Shown here: positions 1 to 5,703 of the stretch, one piece after another
Layout: each line of letters opens with the position of its first letter
Position numbering within the stretch: the first letter of the stretch is position 1
The notes under the pieces: generated by a model
What the model was told of the DNA's origin: nothing
The model's database searches: none
Seen by the model: only the letters and a program-made list of their open reading frames with translations
Position numbers and translations under genes: made by a program
NCBI GenBank assembly: GCA_003558175.1
Contig: PWMO01000281.1
Span: forward strand, 1-5,990
Length of the DNA: 5,990 nt
From: Spirochaetaceae bacterium
Lineage (GTDB): Bacteria; Spirochaetota; Spirochaetia; DSM-27196; PWMO01
Direction: 5' to 3'

Positions 1-809
1 AGCCGACCACCGTAGGTGCGGCGCAGGTTTTCCGGTGTAAACACTTCCGCCACCGGTCCGGCGGCAACGACGCGCATGTTCAGCATGATCAGGTAGTCAA
101 AATAGTCGCGCACCGACTCCAGGTCGTGATGCACCACGAACACCGTCTTGCCCTGTTCACGCAGGCGCTGCAGGATTGCGATAATTGCTTTCTCGGTGGC
201 GGCGTCTACACCGGCGAAGGGCTCGTCCATGAAGTAGACCTGCGCATCCTGGACCAGCGCCCGCGCCAGAAAAATGCGCTGCTGCTGGCCACCGGAGAGG
301 CGGTTGATCTGCCGGTCGGCCAGATCGGCCATTCCGACCTCATCGAGCCCCTCCAGCGCCCGCTTGCGATGCGGTGCAGTCACCGGACGGCACCAGCCGA
401 TTCGGCGATACAGGCCCATGGCAACCAGTTCCTGCGCCGTAATCGGATATTCCCAATCGACGCTTTCGCGCTGGGGAACGTATCCAACCAGCCTGCGCTG
501 CCGGCGGTACGGCTTGCCGAAGATCTCGACCACGCCGGAAGCGTGCGGAACCAGGTCCAGAACGGCTTTGATCAGCGTACTCTTGCCGGCGCCATTCGGC
601 CCCACAATGCCGGCTACCAGCGACGGAGGAACGTCCAGGTCAACATCCCAGAGAACCGGTTTCCGGTGATAGGCAACCGTCAGATCGCGAACGTGCAGAG
701 CGGGAGCTGTGCCCCGCGTCTGCACGGAGGTCCGATCAGGGGGCGTCTCGGTACGTGTCGTTGCCTCGCTATTTAATCCCTCGAAGGTTGACACTTGTTG
801 CGGTTTCAT
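1..809 (-). CDS. troB: Manganese/zinc ABC transporter ATP-binding protein, TroB-like (C-terminus off the window)
   Basis: This is the cytoplasmic ATPase that would power import of the metal captured by the TroA-like protein encoded just upstream. I translated it by hand from an ATG at 809; 269 residues are visible and the frame is open to the edge. The ABC domain begins near residue 37. Walker A (GPNGAGKST) is at 70-78, the Q-loop Gln at 113, the signature LSGGQQQR at 171-178, Walker B VYFMDEP at 191-197 with catalytic Glu196, and the H-loop His at 228 (VHHD). The VHHDL form and the overall pattern match the Mn/Zn/Fe chelate ATPases (TroB, MntB, ZnuC). A GGGAGGA ribosome site lies about 11 bases before the ATG. 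About 36 polar residues precede the domain, longer than usual; a GTG at 725 would shorten this but has no evident ribosome site. The permease is expected off the left edge. The family is certain; the exact metal is not. Confidence 0.93.
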   Translation of the reverse strand, partial: MKPQQVSTFEGLNSEATTRTETPPDRTSVQTRGTAPALHVRDLTVAYHRKPVLWDVDLDVPPSLVAGIVGPNGAGKSTLIKAVLDLVPHASGVVEIFGKPYRRQRRLVGYVPQRESVDWEYPITAQELVAMGLYRRIGWCRPVTAPHRKRALEGLDEVGMADLADRQINRLSGGQQQRIFLARALVQDAQVYFMDEPFAGVDAATEKAIIAILQRLREQGKTVFVVHHDLESVRDYFDYLIMLNMRVVAAGPVAEVFTPENLRRTYGGR

Positions 810-839
810 ATTCCGGTACCGTCCTCCCTGCTGCTCACC

Positions 840-894
840 GTTGCGCCCGGCCGTCTGCTGTCGCTCTCGGCTGCCGACCGTCGCGGCCGGCAAC
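840..894 (-). other. Possible intercistronic hairpin between troA and troB
   Basis: The 123 bases between the troA stop and the troB start contain a perfect 7-base inverted repeat, CCGGCCG at 847-853 and CGGCCGG at 884-890. It extends by GTTG (840-843) pairing with CAAC (891-894) across a 3-base bulge. A smaller hairpin, TCGG-ctg-CCGA (867-877), sits in the loop. No T-run follows it in the minus-strand direction, so it does not look like an intrinsic terminator. I infer a structure that protects the troA end of the message or dampens read-through, which would give more binding protein than ATPase. GC-rich sequence makes chance pairing plausible. Confidence 0.4.
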
Positions 895-932
895 GGCGCC
901 GCCAAGCAGGGCTCGAACGCAGCTCCGCAATG

Positions 933-1910
933 CTATTGCGACAGTCTACCCCGATACCCAGCGGCCGGCGCCTGCCCGCCGAGGGCGCGAACGATGGTGG
1001 TAGCGTTGTGGTCTATCATACCGATATAGGTACCCTCATAGGAACCGGCCGGTCCCATTGCGTCCGAGAAAAGCTCGCCGCCAATCTTCACCTGATGCCC
1101 TTGCGCCGCCGCGCCCTCAATGACCGCCATCAACGCGCGGTCCGGAACGGTGGTTTCGGAAAAGACTGCCGTGATCCGATTGGCCACAATGAAATCCACC
1201 AGCCGGTTTATCTCCTCGAGTCCGGCCTCCGACTCGGTGCTGATACCCTGAACACCAATTACTTCTATGTCGTACGCCGCGCCAAAATAGCCGAACGCGT
1301 CGTGAGCAGTGATCAGTGTCCGTCGATCTTGCGGGATGGTAGCCGTGATCTCGCGCACATACGCGTCCAGCGCAGCAAGCTCCTCACGGTAGCGGTTGGC
1401 GTTCTCGCGGTACAGTTGCGCGCCGGCGGGATCGAGGTCCGACAGTGCGTCAACAACCACTTCTACCGCCTCCGTCCACAGCGACACGTCCATCCAGAGG
1501 TGCGGATCAAACGCCTCCTCGTATTCCTCGTCGTCGAGCAGTATCGCCTCATCAACCAGCTCGGTCACTGCGTATACAGGGCGGGTACGCGCCAGCTGGA
1601 CCAGCGTATCGCCCATGCGCCCCTCCAGGTGAAGGCCGTTGTAGAAGATGATGTCCGCTCGCTGCATCCGCGCGATATCGGCCCGAGTGGGTCGGTACAG
1701 GTGTGGGTCTACCTCTTCTCCCATCAGGAAGTGCACCGTTCCGTTATCGCCCGCAACCTGTCGCGCGATATCGCCGACCATCCCGGTGGTGGCAACGATG
1801 TCAATCGGGTACTCGACAGACAGAGAGACCTGTTCCGCGCTGCCGCCGGCGAACAGCAGTCCAGCGGCCAGCAGCAGCAAACTCACAGCCAAAAACATTT
1901 TCTTTCTCAT
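933..1910 (-). CDS. troA: Periplasmic manganese/zinc-binding protein of an ABC transporter, TroA-like
   Basis: This is a cluster A-I (ZnuA/TroA family) solute-binding protein that captures a divalent metal outside the inner membrane and delivers it to the ABC permease. The product is 325 residues. Residues 1-25 form a signal peptide (MRKK, a Leu-rich core, then FAGGSAEQ) with no lipobox Cys, so a secreted rather than lipid-anchored form is likely. The four expected ligands are present: His70 (EEVDPHLY), His137 (FDPHLW), His203 (TAHDAFGYF) and Asp283 (FSDAMG). These line up with His68, His133, His199 and Asp279 of T. pallidum TroA, and the surrounding residues are also very TroA-like. The loop before His137 is acidic (about 120-135) rather than His-rich as in typical ZnuA, which hints at Mn or broad specificity. 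I chose the ATG at 1910 over one at 1937 because CAAAGGAG lies 6 bases before it and the signal peptide then begins normally. It is followed by troB. Confidence 0.94.
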   Translation of the reverse strand: MRKKMFLAVSLLLLAAGLLFAGGSAEQVSLSVEYPIDIVATTGMVGDIARQVAGDNGTVHFLMGEEVDPHLYRPTRADIARMQRADIIFYNGLHLEGRMGDTLVQLARTRPVYAVTELVDEAILLDDEEYEEAFDPHLWMDVSLWTEAVEVVVDALSDLDPAGAQLYRENANRYREELAALDAYVREITATIPQDRRTLITAHDAFGYFGAAYDIEVIGVQGISTESEAGLEEINRLVDFIVANRITAVFSETTVPDRALMAVIEGAAAQGHQVKIGGELFSDAMGPAGSYEGTYIGMIDHNATTIVRALGGQAPAAGYRGRLSQ

Positions 1911-1916
1911 ACGCAA

Positions 1917-1924
1917 CTCCTTTG
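1917..1924 (-). promoter_or_regulatory. Ribosome binding site deciding the troA start
   Basis: The minus strand reads CAAAGGAG, a near-perfect Shine-Dalgarno sequence, 6 bases before the ATG at 1910. The in-frame ATG at 1937 lies upstream of this site and would put nine extra residues before the signal peptide. Confidence 0.85.
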
Positions 1925-1946
1925 TAGCATTATTCATACAGTAGAC

Positions 1947-1960
1947 TTTGATCTATCAAA
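1947..1960. promoter_or_regulatory. Candidate operator palindrome at the troA transcription start
   Basis: TTTGAT-ct-ATCAAA is a perfect 14-base inverted repeat with 6-base arms. It lies immediately downstream of the predicted -10 box, over the likely transcription start. Its size, AT-rich arms and position fit a repressor site. Metal-uptake operons of this type are usually repressed by DtxR/MntR/TroR or Fur/Zur proteins when metal is plentiful. I do not recognise it as a textbook box for any one of these, so the regulator is unknown. Confidence 0.5.
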
Positions 1961-1989
1961 ATAATGACATGGTCATGCCAGATTGTCAA
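1961..1989 (-). promoter_or_regulatory. Sigma70-like promoter for troA
   Basis: On the minus strand, a perfect -35 TTGACA (1989-1984) is followed after exactly 17 bases by CATTAT (1966-1961), a 4/6 match to the -10 consensus. Transcription would start near 1954, giving a leader of about 44 bases. The promoter lies between the rlmD stop (2016) and troA, so troA can be transcribed independently of rlmD. Confidence 0.7.
1964..1976. promoter_or_regulatory. Second palindrome overlapping the troA -10 box
   Basis: ATGAC-atg-GTCAT is a 13-base inverted repeat with 5-base arms. It covers part of the -10 box and the spacer and starts 4 bases from the TTTGAT/ATCAAA palindrome. A protein bound here would block RNA polymerase. 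It could be a second operator, part of one larger composite site, or chance. Confidence 0.35.
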
Positions 1990-2015
1990 GCGTTTCCTAT
2001 GCGGTCGTGCTGCGC

Positions 2016-3431
2016 TTATCGAAGTTTCAGCTCAACCACGCTCTCGATGTGATGGGTGTGCGGAAACATATCGACCGGCCGACATCGCAGCGCCTGGTAG
2101 CGTTCCGACAGCAATTGCAGATCCCGCGCCTGCGTCGCTGGATTACAGCTTACATAGATGATGCGCGGCACCGAAGCGTTCACAATACTCTGCACCACCG
2201 AGGGATGAAGTCCGGCTCGTGGAGGATCGACCACCAGCAGACCCGGATTGCCGGCTTCGGCCGGCGGATTACGCAAGGCGTCCTTCACGTCGCCCGCGCT
2301 GAACAGGACGTTCTCAATTTCATTCAGCTTTGCGTTTTCCACCGCGTTGTCTATGGCTTCAACCACCGATTCGACACCCCAGACGCCTCGCGCCCGCGAA
2401 GCCAGATAGAGTGCGATACTGCCGATGCCGCAGTAGAGATCCCAGACCACCTGTGACCCGTCGAGGTCAGCCCAATCCGCCACCAGCCGGTACAGCCGTT
2501 CCGCCTGCCGCGCATTGGTCTGATAAAACGAACGGGGATGGATCCGCAGCTGCAGATGATCGCACTGCTCGATAATGTGGTCCTGTCCCCGCGCATGATG
2601 AACCTGGTGCGGAGCGAGGGCATCGTTTACCGTGCTGTTTATCACGTAGTTGATGGAAACTACCGAGGGGAAGGTCGACTCGATCATGTCGAACAACGCT
2701 TCGCGCTGTTGCGGTTCATCTTCATTGCCAAAGACTACGGTCACCATCACCGAACCCGAGGTTCCCGTTCGAACTACGAGGGAGCGCAGCCACCCTTCGT
2801 GGCTGTGGGGATTGTAGTAACTGTAGCCGCGCTCGATCGTGTAGTCGCGGACGGCACGCCGAATTTCGTTGGAGGGTTCCGGCTGCAGATAACAGGTATC
2901 GATGTCGAGCACCCGGTCAAACCGGCCGCGAACGTGAAACCCCACCCCGCGCCGTTCGATTCCCTCTTCTCCGTGTTCGATCTCTTCGCGGGTGAGCCAA
3001 CGCGAGTCGGTGAACGAGTAATCGAGCTTGTTGCGATAGAAACGGTCGTCCTCGCAGCCAAGGATAGGCTCGAACGGCAGGTCCCGCTGTCCACCGATGC
3101 GCCGCATGATCTCAGCGACGAAGCGCTCCTTATGCTTCAACTGCTGCGCGTAGGGGAGAAACTGCCAGCGGCAACCCCCGCAGAGGCCGAAATGGCTGCA
3201 GAACGGCTCTACTCGCTCGGGAGCCCGCTGATGGTAGTGCGTCACCACTGCGTAGGCGTGTTTCCGCTTACGCCGGATTACCTGTACATCCACTACTTCA
3301 GCCGGAAGGGCGTCTTCGACAAACAGCACCTCTCCTTCCGGTTTGATCACGCCGTGACCCTGGTGCTCGAGATCGACGATCGTCTGTTGTTGATACGTCT
3401 GTGGAGCATTCCTTTTTCGCCGTGGACTCAT
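2016..3431 (-). CDS. rlmD: 23S rRNA (uracil-5-)-methyltransferase, RlmD/RumA family
   Basis: This enzyme transfers a methyl group from S-adenosylmethionine to C5 of a uridine in RNA; E. coli RlmD modifies U1939 of 23S rRNA. The product is 471 residues, somewhat longer than E. coli RlmD. A TRAM RNA-binding domain covers about 10-67. Four Fe-S cluster cysteines are visible: Cys78, Cys84 and Cys87 (CSHFGLCGGC) and Cys180 (DTCYLQPE). SFYQTN (301-306) precedes the methyltransferase domain. The SAM loop is DLYCGIGSIAL (331-341), followed by DPPRAG (402-407), the nucleophile Cys429 in YVSCNPAT, and the base Glu463 in HIES. All catalytic parts are intact. The ATG at 3431 has only a weak purine-rich ribosome site. 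Related enzymes act on U747 (RlmC), on both sites (RlmCD) or on tRNA U54 (TrmA); the cysteines and TRAM domain favour rRNA, but the exact uridine cannot be read from the sequence. Confidence 0.92.
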   Translation of the reverse strand: MSPRRKRNAPQTYQQQTIVDLEHQGHGVIKPEGEVLFVEDALPAEVVDVQVIRRKRKHAYAVVTHYHQRAPERVEPFCSHFGLCGGCRWQFLPYAQQLKHKERFVAEIMRRIGGQRDLPFEPILGCEDDRFYRNKLDYSFTDSRWLTREEIEHGEEGIERRGVGFHVRGRFDRVLDIDTCYLQPEPSNEIRRAVRDYTIERGYSYYNPHSHEGWLRSLVVRTGTSGSVMVTVVFGNEDEPQQREALFDMIESTFPSVVSINYVINSTVNDALAPHQVHHARGQDHIIEQCDHLQLRIHPRSFYQTNARQAERLYRLVADWADLDGSQVVWDLYCGIGSIALYLASRARGVWGVESVVEAIDNAVENAKLNEIENVLFSAGDVKDALRNPPAEAGNPGLLVVDPPRAGLHPSVVQSIVNASVPRIIYVSCNPATQARDLQLLSERYQALRCRPVDMFPHTHHIESVVELKLR

Positions 3432-3486
3432 GCCTCGCTCTCTTTCCGCTCGCCTGATTGGTCTGTCGCCGCTTGCAGCGTGCTCT

Positions 3487-3536
3487 CCGCGATAGGGGCT
3501 CTCGCGAACTCCCCTCGCTGCCTGATCCTATCGCGG
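3487..3536. repeat. 10-base perfect inverted repeat in the rlmD upstream region
   Basis: CCGCGATAGG (3487-3496) and CCTATCGCGG (3527-3536) are exact reverse complements separated by 30 bases. The right arm overlaps the -10 box of the predicted rlmD promoter, and the left arm lies just downstream of the predicted start. Because transcription would begin between the arms, this looks more like a pair of protein-binding half-sites than an RNA hairpin. Function is unknown. Confidence 0.55.
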
Positions 3537-3553
3537 CGCCACAGGGCGGTCAA
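3525..3553 (-). promoter_or_regulatory. Sigma70-like promoter for rlmD
   Basis: On the minus strand, TTGACC (3553-3548, 5/6 to -35) is followed after 17 bases by TAGGAT (3530-3525, 4/6 to -10). Transcription would start near 3518, about 87 bases before the rlmD ATG. The spacing is ideal and the position is right for this divergent region. Confidence 0.6.
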
Positions 3554-3574
3554 CTGTTCCGAATTCCCAAATTC

Positions 3575-3604
3575 TCGGTTTTTTGGCCCGATCCGGGGTA
3601 AAAT
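3575..3604 (+). promoter_or_regulatory. Weak candidate promoter for the metallohydrolase gene
   Basis: TAAAAT (3599-3604) is a 5/6 match to the -10 consensus, 30 bases before the ATG at 3634. The best -35 with acceptable spacing (18 bases) is TCGGTT (3575-3580), which is poor. An inverted repeat, CCCGAT (3587-3592) and ATCGGG (3603-3608), brackets the -10 box and could be a regulator site. The divergent layout requires a plus-strand promoter somewhere here, but this one is uncertain. Confidence 0.3.
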
Positions 3605-3633
3605 CGGGAGAGATACAGCAGGTGGTAGCAACA

Positions 3634-4473
3634 ATGAGAATACGAACAAAATGGAACCAACCACTGCCGCTATTTAATGACGGCGTTCTCAGCCTGTTCT
3701 TCGTCGGGTGTGGCAGCGCGTTCGCGACATCGCATTACCAGAACAACCTTCTTATCGTCCATGGCGACGACCACGTGATGATTGACTGCGGCACCAGAGC
3801 ACCGGTGGCATTGCGGGAACTGGGTCTCAAGCCGACCGATATTCGCAACTGGGTGATAACCCACTCACACGCAGACCACATCGGCGGACTGGAAGAGGTC
3901 ATGCTGATGAATCGCTACTCCGGCAGCGGTAAGGCCACCATCGCGATCGAGCCCGCCTATCAGCGCATCCTCTGGAACCGTTCGTTGCGTGGTGGCGCCG
4001 AGATGAACGAGACCAGCGAAGGACTGCGCTTTGAGGACTTCTGGGAAATCAAACGCCCGCGACGCGCCGCAGGTTTACCGCGCAACGCGGCGCTGGTGCA
4101 CTTTGGCAGAATTGAGCTGCTGCTGTTTCGCACACACCATTTTCCTGAACACGCACAGTCCTGGCGCGACAGCTTCTACAGCGTCGGCGCAGTGATCAAC
4201 CAGCGCATTCTGTTTACCGGTGATACGCAGTTCGATCCCCACCTCCTGCAGGCATTTCAGGACCTGTACGATATCGAAGCGATCTTTCACGACGTGCAGT
4301 TTTTTCGCGGGGGAATTCATCCCTACCTGGATGACCTGATGCAATTGCCGCTTCCCACCCGCGAGAAGACGGTCCTGATGCACTATGGAGACGCATGGAA
4401 GCAGAGCCAATCCCGGATCAGGGATGCCGGCATGCAACTGGCCCGGCAGCACTGCTTCTACGACTTCCCCTGA
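3634..4473 (+). CDS. Metallo-beta-lactamase-fold metal-dependent hydrolase
   Basis: The 279-residue product is a stand-alone MBL-fold hydrolase with no signal peptide, so it is probably cytoplasmic. The metal site is complete: HSHADH at 77-82 (His77, His79, Asp81, His82), a His cluster RTHHFPEH at 167-173 for the third motif, TGDT with Asp197, and His250 in LMHYGD. The N-terminal strand LFFVGCGSAFA and the DCG turn at 51-53 are typical of the group that includes RNase Z and cyclic-nucleotide phosphodiesterases. The FHD motif at 218-220 and IHPYLDDL at 228-235 may also shape the active site. I cannot assign a substrate; it lacks clear RNase Z specificity features. The ATG at 3634 was chosen over an in-frame upstream ATG at 3583 because AGGTGG lies 8 bases before it. 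It is the only plus-strand gene, divergent from rlmD and convergent with the lipid kinase. Confidence 0.88.
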   Translation: MRIRTKWNQPLPLFNDGVLSLFFVGCGSAFATSHYQNNLLIVHGDDHVMIDCGTRAPVALRELGLKPTDIRNWVITHSHADHIGGLEEVMLMNRYSGSGKATIAIEPAYQRILWNRSLRGGAEMNETSEGLRFEDFWEIKRPRRAAGLPRNAALVHFGRIELLLFRTHHFPEHAQSWRDSFYSVGAVINQRILFTGDTQFDPHLLQAFQDLYDIEAIFHDVQFFRGGIHPYLDDLMQLPLPTREKTVLMHYGDAWKQSQSRIRDAGMQLARQHCFYDFP

Positions 4474-4487
4474 CCGGCAGCGATAAC

Positions 4488-5672
4488 TCAAGCGCCGCCG
4501 GCGTGCAGTACGGTGATCGCCGAATCCACTCGTTCAAAGGTCAACGGAAAGTTCTGCGGCTCGAGCCAGACTCCCTCACCGTCAAGCTGCAGCGGCACGC
4601 GACGTTGGTACTCAACAACAACCTTCGTAACACACGCCGAGAGCGTACCCGGAAGCCCAACGTGCGACCCCTCGTAGACGTGTTTCTTCATGGCGATCTT
4701 CTTCAGCAGACCGACGGTACGTATCGCACACAGGTTAGCGTCGCTCGGAAGAATCCGTTTTCCGTTTCCATAGTGTCGATGGCCGGTCGGCCCCACGGCC
4801 ACCAGAATGTAGCGGTCCTGGTAGCGCGACTCTACGCCGTCGTCGTCAGTCAGCGTCAGGCCTACCTCGCCCACTCCAAAGACCGGCTCATAGAAGAGTG
4901 TCGCGGCATCGGCGATTACCTTGTACATATCGCCGGGGAAAGCGGCCTTGAGCTTGTTTGAAGTGTCGGTGACGTAGGCGTCGATTCCAATCGAGGTGAC
5001 GTTGAACGCGAACATCGGTCGCATTCCCGTTGGCGTAACCCGCACGATTCCGGTGTTGTTGACCGGTACCCCAAAATGAAGCTGCCGACAGGCGTCCGCG
5101 GCGTCAACCGCGTCGGCACCGTCATTTCCTGTTCCCATCGGCATCCGGAAAACACAGACGTTGCGTCCGTTGGCTCCTACTTTGACGTCCACTCGTTCCG
5201 CCACGGCCGAGAGAACCTCGCGATGGGTTCCGTCGCCTCCAATGCTCACAATCAGCTGCCGCTCGCTTTCGGGATTGTCCAGGATTGAAGCGGCGATATC
5301 GGACGCGTGCCCCGGATGCTCGGTAAGGTGCACCGAACGGGTGGGAGGCGAACCGGAAACATCAACCGCCGAGGCCGTACCAGATGCGCCGGAACCGCCG
5401 GACGTCGCGGAGATCCCGGACGCAGCGGGAGCACCTGACGCACCGGAGGTGTCGTCTGCCGGGCTGACACCGTCGGCTGCGTCCTTTGCGTTGCGCGCGA
5501 GCCAGGCGCGAATCGCGTCATGGCTGGCGTGAAACCTGCCACGCCGTGCAACCCCACCGGCAATGGTATTGATAATGTAGTGTATGTGATTGAACCTGCG
5601 CCGATTATGCGGCGAACGAGCGACCACCTCGGTGAGGTCGTCGGTCAGCCTGATAAGCTCGTGCGTATTCAC
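4488..5672 (-). CDS. Diacylglycerol kinase family lipid kinase (YegS/DgkB-like)
   Basis: The 394-residue product belongs to the DAGK catalytic-domain family, which phosphorylates diacylglycerol or related lipids with ATP at the inner membrane. The nucleotide motif GGDGT is at 145-149, MPMGTGND at 177-184, NVTSIGID at 224-231, and the C-terminal LQLDGEG at 361-367. The first strand and glycine turn (INTIAGG, 34-40) and the LTEHPGHA element (116-123) are also recognisable. Between these two elements lies a Ser/Gly/Ala/Thr-rich stretch (about 65-112) that most relatives lack, making the protein longer than the usual roughly 300 residues. The start is GTG at 5672, with AAGGA 6 bases before it. 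It lies 31 bases after the sufU stop, so the two are probably co-transcribed. The lipid could be diacylglycerol, a sphingoid base or phosphatidylglycerol; the sequence does not decide. Confidence 0.88.
   Translation of the reverse strand: MNTHELIRLTDDLTEVVARSPHNRRRFNHIHYIINTIAGGVARRGRFHASHDAIRAWLARNAKDAADGVSPADDTSGASGAPAASGISATSGGSGASGTASAVDVSGSPPTRSVHLTEHPGHASDIAASILDNPESERQLIVSIGGDGTHREVLSAVAERVDVKVGANGRNVCVFRMPMGTGNDGADAVDAADACRQLHFGVPVNNTGIVRVTPTGMRPMFAFNVTSIGIDAYVTDTSNKLKAAFPGDMYKVIADAATLFYEPVFGVGEVGLTLTDDDGVESRYQDRYILVAVGPTGHRHYGNGKRILPSDANLCAIRTVGLLKKIAMKKHVYEGSHVGLPGTLSACVTKVVVEYQRRVPLQLDGEGVWLEPQNFPLTFERVDSAITVLHAGGA
5337..5480 (-). other. Low-complexity Ser/Gly/Ala-rich insertion in the lipid kinase
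   Basis: Kinase residues about 65-112 consist mostly of Ala, Gly, Ser and Thr, with repeated SGAS, ASG and TSG units and no predicted structure. The stretch sits between the first glycine turn and the LTEHPGHA element, in a surface loop of the DAGK fold. The reading frame stays open and the fold motifs resume after it, so it is an in-frame insertion rather than a frameshift. The DNA shows a degenerate GC-rich repeated texture that suggests expansion by slippage. Confidence 0.75.
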
Positions 5673-5703
5673 CGGCCGTCCTTGACTCTGTCCCGTCGCC
5701 GGC

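Noticed and set aside
1911..1937. Upstream ATG at 1937 as the troA start
   Set aside because: It lies before the strong ribosome site and adds nine residues ahead of a normal signal peptide; the ATG at 1910 fits both.
795..1964. Plus-strand 389-residue open frame opposite troA
   Set aside because: Antisense to a clearly recognised gene in GC-rich DNA; the translation has no recognisable motifs and its composition is that of a shadow frame.
3428..3664. Minus-strand 78-residue reading frame with a hydrophobic, signal-peptide-like N-terminus
   Set aside because: It lies antisense to the metallohydrolase start and the divergent promoters, overlaps the rlmD start, and its hydrophobic start is largely the complement of promoter and N-terminal coding sequence. 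No ribosome site or family resemblance.
2538..3677. Plus-strand 379-residue open frame opposite rlmD
   Set aside because: Antisense to rlmD, whose motifs are all intact; the translation shows no family features.
4474..4501. Possible bidirectional terminator between the convergent hydrolase and kinase genes
   Set aside because: Only CCGGC and GCCGG arms with an 18-base loop, extending into the kinase coding end, and no T-run on either strand. Not convincing.
5161..5532. Plus-strand frame with a Pro/Asp/Ala-rich repeat-like protein
   Set aside because: It is the complementary reading of the kinase's Ser/Gly/Ala-rich insertion; the kinase frame explains the sequence.
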